A DNA stretch of 39,572 bases from Nanobdellati archaeon (GTDB lineage: Archaea > B1Sed10-29 > JAGVWA01): assembly GCA_018304505.1 (NCBI GenBank), contig JAGVWA010000019.1:1-39572 (forward strand), written 5' to 3'. Of this stretch, positions 29,201 through 34,829 are shown one piece after another. Numbering within the stretch: position 1 is the first letter of the stretch; every line of letters begins with the position of its first letter. The translations under genes were made by a program, and so were the position numbers. The notes beneath the pieces were generated by a model, which worked only from the letters and a program-made list of their open reading frames with translations, was not told where the DNA came from and searched no databases.

Positions 29201-32200
29201 CGCGGAAGTAGACAAGTTAAATTCTCCCCTGCCACCACTCAGCCGATAGTGCAACGGCACGCTGGCGCCGCCAGATGTCACACATACTGCATCCGCACCA
29301 ATCAATGGCATGTTACCTAGCGTGACAGAGAAACTGCCGGGGCACTCAAATACCACCTTAAGATCACTACCACGTGGCGTAAGGTGTAAGTCATAGGTGC
29401 CGTCATTGTCAAAATCAAAACGCCTGGTTTCAGTAGGCCCGTTACTAAACGCTGTAACATCTGCGTAAACCGCGATGTAGCCTGCAGGGTCGAATGCGGC
29501 AAAGTCCTGCAGCCTGGCGTCTGTTGCGAACGGCAGCAGGGTTTTCGTGTCATTGATGCCTGCCCCCGTGTATTCAGACGTGTCAACTGCGTCAACTGTT
29601 ATTGAAGCACTCGCCAAGTCGTATGTTATAAGTGATACTGATGCGTCGCCTGCTTTGCAGTACGCTGCCGATGCCCCGGAGGTATCGTTTGAGAACAATG
29701 CAAGGTCTTCAATGCCATCGCCATCAAGGTCAATGCGCCGTTGAATCTCGTCCCCTGTTCCTGCCTCTAGTAGTATGCCAATTTTTCCAGACACTGAATC
29801 ATAGCTCGCCCTATCGTCAACACTCTGAGAGGCCCCCCAGTTTTCAATGTCATCATCTGGGATTGTAAGCTCAACGTACGATGCAGCCCCAGGGTCGTAC
29901 TCTGCGCCAGCCGTTTCGTCACCGTCAATGACAAGCTCGCCCTCAACGTCAGTTAATTGGAAATCAAGAACGCCGTCGAGCTCATAAAACAGGATCAATT
30001 GTTCTGTTGTGTTGTCATATACAGCCGTGTCGTTGCCCGGCCAGTTTTCCTGATCTGACACGTTCTGGTCTATGGTTGTTGAGTTCTCTGTGCCGTTGCC
30101 GTCAAGCACCACTGACTCCTGCGTCGCTGTGACAACAACTTGCTCTCCTATGAGGCTAATGTTGATTGACTTTGGCGAGTCAGGGTTCGATACCCGAACT
30201 GCATCGCCTATTGAGAAGCCGAGTGCCTTGAATTCAATAGCCCCACCATCCGTTATATAATTTATGGTGTGACCAGCACACAGTTCCCCATTTGCAAAGC
30301 TCGGGTTGTCTGCGCATGTGATGCTTGCCGATGAGGGTACGGGCAATCCAGTTTGTAGATCTACTTTAAACAGAGAGTCTTGTGAAGTCATTAATAATTG
30401 GCCTACTGGTAGCAATACCTCTTTAAATGCGACTTCAATGCTTGAACTACCAATAGCATATCTTATCGGCACGCCTCGGCATGTGTCTGAAACTGCCCCT
30501 GCTGTGGGGGCAAACGCTACAAATTCTCCTACACAATCAATCTCACTGCTGCTGCCTGCAAACGAGCCTAGTTTCAAATCTGGGACATTGTCTGCGTCAA
30601 GGTCAAAGTTGCGGAAAGCTTGTCCTGTTAGCGCTTTCAGATAAACAGTTATTTCGCCCATGTTGCTTGAATAAGCTGCGTAGTCTGTTGCATCACCCCA
30701 AAATCCAGCTGTTATGTCTGCTGCAGGCAATGTGCTTGTCGACCCTGGCGCTAATTCTGCAACATACTCTGCGTCTGAAGCATCAATCGCTACAGAAGTT
30801 AAACTTGGCAAGGCAAAGCCGAACCTGGCCGCAGGGTATTCTGTCTCGCCTGGCACAACTAATGAAACTGATTCATCAGAAATGACGATATTGTTTACTA
30901 CAACAAATCCCCTCCCAGTAACAGCAATCAAATCAGTAGTGTTTATACTTACCTCTACACCATTGTCTGGTGCTACGACTGCTGTTACCTGAACATCTAA
31001 ACAAGGTTCTGTGCCGCTGTTGATAGCCTGGTCCGTGTCCACAATGGTTGTACCTTGACAGTCTACGATCACTTGACCTTGTGAAGCGTCACTGGTTATC
31101 GCTAATACCTCTACTGGTTCATTTTCAATCGGGTCGAAGAATGAAACGAACCTTGTTTCTTCTTCAATTCCTCGTAGGTAAATTACCATTCGATTATTAA
31201 CTGAATCATATGCTGCGTATTCTTTTGCAGTTCCCCATGGGAAAACCAAAATGTCCTCTGCTGTATAATTGTCTTGCGTTGTGTATTCATTTGCTAATCC
31301 GTCGATTGTTAGCGGTGTTCTGTCATTTAGTACTAAGAAGTTTGTGGGGGCAGCTGTTCCGCCGATGACTACCCGGCTCGTTACTGCCAGGTCGGACACA
31401 AGGTCATTGTTTAAGTCGTAGCCCCTTGTTTGCCTAGACCCCGGGTTTACCTCGAGGAAAAAGTTCAAATAGTTACTAAAGCCAGTGAAGAGCGCGAACT
31501 CTCCATCTTCTATGTTGCCCCAGCTCTCAAAGATGGCCTCGTTGTCCTGTGGAAAGGCCGATTGATACGCATTAAGCTCCGCGGTATATTCTGACGCGTT
31601 GGCATCAAGCAATACCTCATCATCCACTGCCGCGAGTAGGAAGGGGAAGGTTTGCTCTACATCTTCTAATACTTGGGCGGCAGGCAAGCCCATTCTGGCC
31701 ACGACAGAGTGCACCTTTGGCGACACAGAAGGGTTGTTACTATCAAAATTGATCTTGTACTGGAAGTACCTATTCTCTGTCAAGTTCATAAAACCGGGGC
31801 TGCCTGTTAGTTCCTGGGTATAACCTTCGCCGCTACACTGTGGGTCATCACAAGTCCTTACGCCAATGGTAACAACCTTGTTCCTGTCCAGCAGGCCGTC
31901 ATTGAAGCCCTGGAGGCCAGAGCTGTATCGCTCAAGAACTTCTGCTGATGAAAGGGCTCGCGGATGGAGCTTAATCTCGTCCAAAATTCCATCAAAGTAA
32001 TCAACAAATTGACCAGTTGATCCGAGTGCAGTGAGCTGGTTGAGATCGAGACTACCTTGTAAAAATGAATCTGACGTATCAACCAAGACGCCATCGACAT
32101 ACAATTTAAGCTGGGTTGCTTCCCTGACGCCAACAATATGCGCCATACCCGTATTAGTGTATGGGATGTCTTGCATTGCAACGGAACCGGAACCAACTGA

Positions 32201-34774
32201 ATGTAAGGTTCCCCCCGACCCTGTTGCAAGATATATCATTCCATCATAAGCAACTACTGCTGTTGGTGCTGAAGGGAGTTGCCCCCCGATAGGATTAATT
32301 TGAATTCCATCTGTATAAATAAATAGGGGGCTAGTCGTAAAAACTGCGGGTAATGCATACAAATCTCCATTAAAGACCATTAGATTATTAAGTGGTTGAA
32401 GTGAAGTGAATTCAGTTATCCAGGAACTAGAACCATCCCATCGCACAATGCTGGTTAGACCAAGACTATTATCTCTTGCTATTCCATATATCCTGCCTTT
32501 GAAAACAATTATTGATGTTAAGCCAGAAGAACCAACCTGCGACGCCTTTGCAAGCCACTGATTATTTACTTCATCAAATTCAAGCAGCTGGCCAGAACTA
32601 CCCGTAGAAGCATAAAGTTTTCCATTGTATAAAATCATTGAGGTGATTACTTCAGTTCCTGGGAAGCTTGGCAGCGTGTCTGCACGCTTCACCCACTGCG
32701 CGCCAGTTTCATCCCACTCTAATAGTTTGCCTCCGGGTAACGTTCCTCCATAGAGCTTTCCCTTAAACGAAACTAAAGACGTGATTTGCGACTGTGATTC
32801 AAGGCTGCCTGCCCGTTGTACCCACCCAACACCAGCAACGAATTCAAGCAAGTGGCCCACTGATGGGCTTGTGCCTGCGAACAGCCTGCCGTTATGAACA
32901 GCCATGGACCCGATAAGTTGGTCATTCAGGTATGCCGATGCTGCTTCTGTCCAAGCCGTGTCACCCTTGGTCCATTTAAGTAGTCGGCCCCCGTCAGAGG
33001 CTGCCCCTGCATAAATCGACCCATTGAATACAACCATTCTATTTATAGACACAGTATCAAATTTGCTAGCGACTTCTACATGATTTATGAAATAACCATC
33101 ATTGACGCCAAATTGTAATCTCTGTCCACCTTCAGATGCTGAGCCTATAAATCCCAAAGTCACGCCTTCATGCGCAGCAGTGGTCGAGTATGAAGTTAGT
33201 ATATCTCCAGCAGCATCATCATTTGGTAGATTTGGTTTTGCCCATACTTCCAAAGAGAAGGGCTCTGTGCCCATTGCCCAATCGCGCCCGTCACCGAAAT
33301 TCACGACATCATCAATACCATCAAGCAGTACGCCAAAGCCCCCGGCTTTACCAAAAACGCCGTTAGTGCTGCCAGTGGTGACACCATCATTAACGCGCTC
33401 TGAAGAATCGATAACCTGTTCCGTGCCGATGTCCTCGAAGTGCGCCGCCAGCAAGTGATCCCCAGAAACCTGCCAGTGCAGCGAGTTCCAGATTGCAGGT
33501 TCAATTGCGTCATGCACCCTCGATTCATACGTGCCTGTTGTTTGCCCAGAAACTAGCTGCAATTCACCTGTTGGCGTTAGTTCTGTATTTACAAATGTTC
33601 CGTTGAAATCACCAGCTTTCGTGTCAATGCTAAATGATGGGCCAACCAATGTTATGGCATTACTTGATTCCGGGTTATAAACATCTATTGTTCTTGACGT
33701 AAAATTCGAGAGCGGGAAAACAACTTCAAGTGTTGGGTTGGTTGATGGGGTTGCCCCGACAGCATCAATGATGTCTGCTTCACAATTGGCTACAATAAAA
33801 GGCCTCACAGCAGGATTTAGGACAAACCCCCCAGCTCCACCTATGACAATTACTACTGACCCACAAACGATTTCATAATTAGTAGTGCCAGCTGTCCTTA
33901 CAACGCTTAATTTAATTGAGGCATTGCCATCACCATTAAAATCAAGATATCTTACTGTGGCAGGCGCATTATTTATACCTGATAATGAGATGACAAAGTG
34001 CGGTGCAGTCCTTACTGTACCAAGTTCATGTATCCCCGCCCGATCCGTTCCCCTCCAGTTTGCTGGATCAGAAACGCCACTTTGAGTTACATAGTTTGCA
34101 AATGAGCTGAAATCAGCTGCATTTCCATCTTGTTCATCAACAACGAGTTCCCTCGTCAAGGTGTGATTGAAAAGGTTAGTGGTCTGGAACTCGATTTCTT
34201 TATATTCTGATGCTGACGCGAATTCAATGGTTGCGTAGTCGAAGTCCCTGTCTGGGGACGCGAAAACAACATCAGGGTTCGTAAGTGTGGCCCTCAACCT
34301 AACCTGGGTCACGCCGAGGTTGTTTAATTCTGCAACGCTCTGGCCGTTTCGCACGTCAGGAATGAGGACAGTTGTTCCAGTTGAGTCCATGATGTCTACT
34401 ACTACCGTGCCATTGTGAGGAACCCTAGTAATCTTGATTTTGTCCCAGAAGTTGTTTGCTGGAATGTCAATGAAGTCAGACATCACAACGCCCGCAGTAA
34501 CGCCTTGTTGCAGTGTTATGTGCGTCGGCAAATTCGGGTCTGTAACTATCGTGATGTTGCTCGATAAAGCAGAGTCGACCCTTGTTGGGTCTGCAAAGTT
34601 GTCACAGAAGCTGTTTGGATTGGGACAGTCCGGCAGTGGCCCGGTGATGAAACCAGTAAGCGCGAACAACGCCCCTGGGTTTGTCACTGTGAAGTAGCCC
34701 AATACAACAAGTAAGGCGATTACAAGCGTCATTGCTGTTAATTGCGTCTGGGTCTGTCCTTTTGTGCCGATCAT
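14213..34774 (-). CDS. Giant modular surface protein (6853 aa): repeats with a DxDxDG core, two LamG domains with propeller-like inserts, TSP3-like, CARDB, cadherin-like, PKD and Ig domains, helical C-terminus and poly-Asp tail
   Basis: Single uninterrupted ORF with N-terminal TM (MIGTKGQTQTQLTAMTLVIALLVVLGYF). Modules include LamG ('DGIDDYIDFSDDPDFDFGTGTFTLEAWVNP'), TSP3-like ('DTDGDGIADPIDNCPDVFNPSQADSNGFQDGTGAGDACEE'), PKD ('YTWNFGDSTSFGPTTSTGVAHTYTSTGSKTVVLNVSD'), cadherin-like ('NDAPTLAAIPDIDVNES...') and a C-terminal D10. Confidence 0.9.
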   Translation of the reverse strand: MIGTKGQTQTQLTAMTLVIALLVVLGYFTVTNPGALFALTGFITGPLPDCPNPNSFCDNFADPTRVDSALSSNITIVTDPNLPTHITLQQGVTAGVVMSDFIDIPANNFWDKIKITRVPHNGTVVVDIMDSTGTTVLIPDVRNGQSVAELNNLGVTQVRLRATLTNPDVVFASPDRDFDYATIEFASASEYKEIEFQTTNLFNHTLTRELVVDEQDGNAADFSSFANYVTQSGVSDPANWRGTDRAGIHELGTVRTAPHFVISLSGINNAPATVRYLDFNGDGNASIKLSVVRTAGTTNYEIVCGSVVIVIGGAGGFVLNPAVRPFIVANCEADIIDAVGATPSTNPTLEVVFPLSNFTSRTIDVYNPESSNAITLVGPSFSIDTKAGDFNGTFVNTELTPTGELQLVSGQTTGTYESRVHDAIEPAIWNSLHWQVSGDHLLAAHFEDIGTEQVIDSSERVNDGVTTGSTNGVFGKAGGFGVLLDGIDDVVNFGDGRDWAMGTEPFSLEVWAKPNLPNDDAAGDILTSYSTTAAHEGVTLGFIGSASEGGQRLQFGVNDGYFINHVEVASKFDTVSINRMVVFNGSIYAGAASDGGRLLKWTKGDTAWTEAASAYLNDQLIGSMAVHNGRLFAGTSPSVGHLLEFVAGVGWVQRAGSLESQSQITSLVSFKGKLYGGTLPGGKLLEWDETGAQWVKRADTLPSFPGTEVITSMILYNGKLYASTGSSGQLLEFDEVNNQWLAKASQVGSSGLTSIIVFKGRIYGIARDNSLGLTSIVRWDGSSSWITEFTSLQPLNNLMVFNGDLYALPAVFTTSPLFIYTDGIQINPIGGQLPSAPTAVVAYDGMIYLATGSGGTLHSVGSGSVAMQDIPYTNTGMAHIVGVREATQLKLYVDGVLVDTSDSFLQGSLDLNQLTALGSTGQFVDYFDGILDEIKLHPRALSSAEVLERYSSGLQGFNDGLLDRNKVVTIGVRTCDDPQCSGEGYTQELTGSPGFMNLTENRYFQYKINFDSNNPSVSPKVHSVVARMGLPAAQVLEDVEQTFPFLLAAVDDEVLLDANASEYTAELNAYQSAFPQDNEAIFESWGNIEDGEFALFTGFSNYLNFFLEVNPGSRQTRGYDLNNDLVSDLAVTSRVVIGGTAAPTNFLVLNDRTPLTIDGLANEYTTQDNYTAEDILVFPWGTAKEYAAYDSVNNRMVIYLRGIEEETRFVSFFDPIENEPVEVLAITSDASQGQVIVDCQGTTIVDTDQAINSGTEPCLDVQVTAVVAPDNGVEVSINTTDLIAVTGRGFVVVNNIVISDESVSLVVPGETEYPAARFGFALPSLTSVAIDASDAEYVAELAPGSTSTLPAADITAGFWGDATDYAAYSSNMGEITVYLKALTGQAFRNFDLDADNVPDLKLGSFAGSSSEIDCVGEFVAFAPTAGAVSDTCRGVPIRYAIGSSSIEVAFKEVLLPVGQLLMTSQDSLFKVDLQTGLPVPSSASITCADNPSFANGELCAGHTINYITDGGAIEFKALGFSIGDAVRVSNPDSPKSINISLIGEQVVVTATQESVVLDGNGTENSTTIDQNVSDQENWPGNDTAVYDNTTEQLILFYELDGVLDFQLTDVEGELVIDGDETAGAEYDPGAASYVELTIPDDDIENWGASQSVDDRASYDSVSGKIGILLEAGTGDEIQRRIDLDGDGIEDLALFSNDTSGASAAYCKAGDASVSLITYDLASASITVDAVDTSEYTGAGINDTKTLLPFATDARLQDFAAFDPAGYIAVYADVTAFSNGPTETRRFDFDNDGTYDLHLTPRGSDLKVVFECPGSFSVTLGNMPLIGADAVCVTSGGASVPLHYRLSGGRGEFNLSTSALPGGTMTQTATNWNGQQIRLMSPGATQPLGAVELPSGINTCAGTTVDVAKTGAIIEVGLNSTFIKSGYVTVASEASAYAVRLLTPVATQNYLAHILNTIFAGAGDSSIDGEIDPETEYGPFPERDYVVSTLPFGEWPDWQGNDSASMAAYNALSNEIRLASITEGTVVYERRIDLDNDQEPDARWITNNIDTQNPVTTIQCLAPGELFTALTLAGVDISGSFECKGVTVTYATSAVKDVELGLKKSGATGYVVLTTPTSTRRIGLIPEGSFQPLALTTPEPPQTFEFAVSNTATSLLVDGVMNEPTEYPAYPDHDYLDGNLPLSDQGNWFSNEMLDFVVYDPAFSKIGLGYSIQDNAAPERLVDFNNDGTFDLYFSSYATTPLPADHILRSQISCLVPGSEFTDGGSFNLVTSVTNDVSGFFICGQVSVEYATEFGTDIELSLTAGPTTGFIVLGTNSSANKVKLIPAGATNSLALASETRDVSYPTLHFMSPDDKELEHYNVLMLQSTFTHFVANKDNLLKIDGNKTEYGGADEYVAGSIVSDPANWPGEDFVISDDAQDMVGIFVGSAGLSTLNSRLERRYDLNLDGTPDFTIVMIYRFGNIDAILRCGTYGDIVYWDGGMPISSIFSTMTMLYECNGFTIYDSHGPQGVEIGLVAGQLSTPITVSNPASANKIDLAYFANQPAPSAIFNFFTESSYGPINVDGVADFDEYVGGDYIKASVPPASLSSWDVASGTTDVASTDLNNDLIGIFSRVRNTVVERLIDFNEDAKPDLYYKLDGLCDGGICNGRVSATISCLVSGDDWSHTGTFGTTGNIQAFRGCGGVGIEYSSLLTGTSTSFKSFELVIKIDTWDSDSIFVGSNDTTQRIQLLKPIIQRTFKFGVKPSESPMELDGGFSSQEYGGEWQSDYLAIFDNDFERPQWGDTFEASAFDESTGKLAVYFEAGEGPSERFIDLDNDGISDMRLFTSVASTEFPGVINESEIQCLYPGQEFLDSNNGISQISGAFNCANVPIEYFSLSPIGESSAIEFTMDSTGNFGFVTVSAPTAVDVVSLVIPAAQDEEGYREIDADFDGFPELIIVYGSQRIYCTATGEFIFSDVSPDHGLGSAECGGLEVEFAVSDTGRSAELAIAKDSMTSNYVTVTNPDSTTSINVFLPEGVVPEPAPTTSQLIIPVNIETDYLPPALDFWELSWTLNDTDGDGIADPIDNCPDVFNPSQADSNGFQDGTGAGDACEEIPDVLVSAIQVLQNPVQRGNLANISITVSSIGNKAPGAFTVTITDQTESPAVIIDQRTVTFTNAIDSTAYTVQYDTTGKLDGSHTLRGFADSGNVVEELDEANNILTTTLTIEIPNTAPFFNGTIPTQNLIEDQVTPVTLLLSQFAFDAETASTDLFYTLVSNSNPTLVSAVFGVSCTANCKESVTGGLKIGIAQAEASGSSQLCVNVNDGFLTSAQQCFNVIVESVDDAPVISAIPLQTFVEDTVYTGLSLDNFVTDVDTAPSGLIWASTQPGNLTIVINSVPPHQVTVTPQANFFGTRIATFNVTDGTSFDEVDVTFNVTPVNDNPIIIGLPGSILLGEGENITLNLTQNVTDVEDLPQDVLWTVSNVDLVEAEFLDAGQVITPGSATDTTQGDFNQGTFSSTESTATGEVQLSTGQTTGTFTSRVIDAGSAAAWNTATWTALEPSSAGGGLTGGVLLAHMDDASGVITDSSGNSNNGVNNGATYSAPAQLGFGTAMSFDGIDDYIDFSDDPDFDFGTGTFTLEAWVNPDAAGDDNIGDIISKFDTAAKKGYHLTVLDNYGSSHSNKRNIEFGIDNNAPSTTLTKVADRFSASDTFMLALIDFNGSLYGTATNGAANSLFRWSGSAWVRAAGDYTGANELHSMAVHNNKLYAGTSGSDNLGHLLEWNGVDAWIPRVTTNLNAQQGIESMVSFNGRLFGATRPNARLFEWTGGSVWTQRAGTPAGVTTDQIESLAVYNGKLYGATVTTGKLLEWNETGSSWTERAPQITVGGAGQTINSIAVYNGKLYAAGRGVLLEWNGVNAWVNRTSQFPLETLLADLAVYNGRLYAAAVSNKKLLEWDEANSAWLDRGSPIGATVAIRPAKLTVHNGKLYVSTRQAALNDGAGALYEAKTGIEATNDVELSTGTWHHIVGVKDTSTLKLYIDGALVDTSDVFTASSFNLDNAVPLTVGKGTHDYYNGLMDEVIVYNRALTGTEVADRFTGGPASTSGGFDTNLTMQFRSCNDAVCSGESFGSEFSTSPQSIAVVPDNRYFQYRANLVTSDSAETPQLLDATIDFETSLPANSGTQLKITVPIGVSGGEDEITLTAIDTDGGNDTENMTIIIGVANSPPTIDPIPSQNATEDVVFNLNVGPFVSDPDNDDLTITSNSVYQISSAILCASPYSSCVLSFLYPEGVLADTFNVTVNDGEFVVFRTVNVTVTPVNDGPVIDPALPDVSFPEDSFDDTLVLDNFVTDADNTKAELIWTFSGNTNIFVSIGSAAQQHKVNFTAAQDFNGQETITFVVRDPENLNDTDTIIVTVTVSNDAPQAQVIPPITFAEDTVFTGLDLDGFVTDIDTPLSALVWTAAPVANLSVFINASTHGVTITPDADFNGIRTIVFTVNDSEFTDSTSVLVNVTPVNDAPTLAAIPDIDVNESSNTTTNFRSVDLAPFANDVDNDALTFSAVGSTNVNVNITGTILTVWGDPLFIGTETIQVAVTDTSNEQASRNVNVNVLDVNTPPTITSVTITPADPRTTDTLTCVATATDLDVGDTISFAYEWEQTLANGTQIIRSESTPTINSAETKKNEIWQCTATPFDSFPSQGTSATAVTTILNSAPVAVAESDAVTVQVGDSLGFSSANSPDADLDTLFYTWNFGDSTSFGPTTSTGVAHTYTSTGSKTVVLNVSDLEASDTDSLTINVVKEGTTMTANDANCVFSDSCLLSATLQEDDGPAVVGETITLTAGTQSCNAVTDGAGFASCSFNVSQAPGSATITASFAGTANYTSSSDTATLTIAKETLFLSLDTVLARFSDPTPAVSGSAEENDGPTPTQAAQARVFVDADGDTLQGVGETCDANIVSGLFTCQPAASIQLAQGTYSITVNLLSNTFYTAAQATGTLNVDPEQTIITADSKTCTETQTCALSGNIQSDDAEFRSVSVSQGVDTNYNSIFEALETCSTTSSASTGDFACTPAAPLAGRVPGTVSNAIFANFSGDAFWQQAMAFADLTVADDDTQGPTLSVPAVVNESASNLNILVSVSFTDEFTGNSDISEAKLYFAFNNPGVSDTVNDGELDIISGTATLLSSFIGDAKEGDTIYWIVKVTDNDNDHTGDKASTFSSVVSTLITDDDTTAPEVTLTSPVNNQVLGPDDIPFTVTAVATDTGSGINKVEFFQFNGVPVSIGIDTVPGPGNVYSVSWNPSFTLGANEFMLREYGGNGRGLTTGYVSSDDYTVLDPTNYQGTNFATRQASPNYNYVNFFEPGSISDQVRLIDLNGDNQDDLRITIDFVTQDFAIECKNLSGGSYELVAGFQNGTWPTRTDSSCNTVGLTGVKGATGNGMELFVNRAKVLLLFGNDFIGIKSQAATTYIKLKSIIVPPTGGVFNLRAVATDNDNSPSTAQDEVFNITVDLQPPVIQSIDADDTQIYTSTTITANVTDNFAVGTATATVFAPNGALAGVIPLTPTFTAGSTQATFVGTFSNTSQLGAYLVSVTTVDQTGQSATDTATFQAQDTLLPVIQGVDFPGDDPTAILSILNLNPLNKTVNIYEPLDEAAFVSDNYQLTSVYGEFITPSVTAFTQQCEDNVGPVAFQAAELNFTCPFTQTAELGTYTARVFATDDEVPVEGFDLRIGSVTTFTGTQGALTLAQDDYTIIDPASYTGINLAGTIGLPSKNYVIYFQPNTVTDAVRLVDINTDGSDDFRLTVDPATNNFAFECRPFSGGAYSLIANFKNSTYPNATNSNCNGIGFTGIKAASGSGVQIFFNRNKIFSLFDKDYIGIKSLAATEFITLKQIPLTFKLEAGKTVSAYNGGDSPFNSSYDYSVLNPAFYATSRDFAARATVTNPNYLLFFEPSSTSDTQRIVDLNGDGEDDFRVTVDPATNNFAFECRPFSGGAYSLVANFKNSTFPNVTNSNCNGIGFTGVKAANTTSTPAGVQFFFSKAHIFTLFGNEFINIKNPASPRYIKLTQEASFQGSVPTYVSVSETFTVADQTAPTIVGILLAENYTVNDTITLLAGVSDNYQLTQVETTVLHPNGTLFTGLCQQSVAPVAFSSVNLAYECNITDEIGSTADTGTYQITITATDGTFTTDAIVETEVTVFGEDTTAPEILAAQAESPVEVYNTSRINATAFDNIALNNTGLAFITNSNGTIVEIVTLAEFASRTVPGGEEADFEGDFTETLFPDLYNAELIILDAAGNEARVNVTVLVRDSIAPVVTVTPVPGTVEVFTASSIQLDVTDNYDIDAITASYVAPSGGAPVQLCSFTDNTMPDVNLRTQDTFSAACALNTTELGIYAITVTANDSEGNTIIEGATVTAQDTIAPEIVDLALQAETSTLLNGTFTVVFGSQLNLTGAFTDNFDIDTAVVTTTTSLGTTQQIVNYPASPEFSFSGLLTLLDTATLGPHTVTVEVFDSSGNSADSVSEGFAIEYTVAFEVQLEIVSITVAPTVAPLHPPLTDNSTYAAGESFNIIVQVRNTGAFNTSTATLSTDTVSVLLSFANTSVPLPTIAPGATVTGTLSATVPVTASVDDFENVIINLIANAAEIEPPVEPAENTTTVTIVGTNGLVAEKLALVALANSINLNNVKPLEHSDFKVMGNKIEQVEKAGLKMEKEFLESQVQLPMGSIDSLRAAGHQTEKDCQSAILAIHKAEEREARAIKKGKTQLAGYLQQLQDIMRQVKRIDMIIMSTLIDQDVSNSKKACHVEDDDDTAFEDPSNNVRFLKDFHEIIRQLKKQAKIDAPFCSVDADCDDGLSYNVDVCKSNGFCKYKKAPPAGGDDDDDDDDDD
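14216..14245 (-). repeat. GAC/GAT trinucleotide run encoding a terminal Asp10
   Basis: gtcgtcgtcatcgtcgtcgtcatcgtcatc directly before the stop codon (tta at 14213). Confidence 0.95.
16808..16945 (-). repeat. Nearly identical internal DNA repeat, copy A, within the megaprotein gene
   Basis: Matches 17320-17457 with few differences, including the shared stretch cggcctgcactcaaacgcaaagttattcgttgctgg. Confidence 0.85.
17320..17457 (-). repeat. Nearly identical internal DNA repeat, copy B, within the megaprotein gene
   Basis: See copy A; encodes 'DPATNNFAFECRPFSGGAYSLIANFKNSTYPNATNSNCNGIGFTGIKA'. Confidence 0.85.
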
Positions 34775-34816
34775 GGTTTTGCCCCATTGTTATTATTCAT
34801 GGTAAATCAACATGCC

Positions 34817-34824
34817 TATTTAAA
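34817..34824 (-). promoter_or_regulatory. TATA-box candidate for the megaprotein gene
   Basis: TTTAAATA on the minus strand about 45 nt upstream of ATG 34774; a similar TTTAAATAG occurs upstream of the 39177 start. Confidence 0.45.
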
Positions 34825-34829
34825 GTTAT

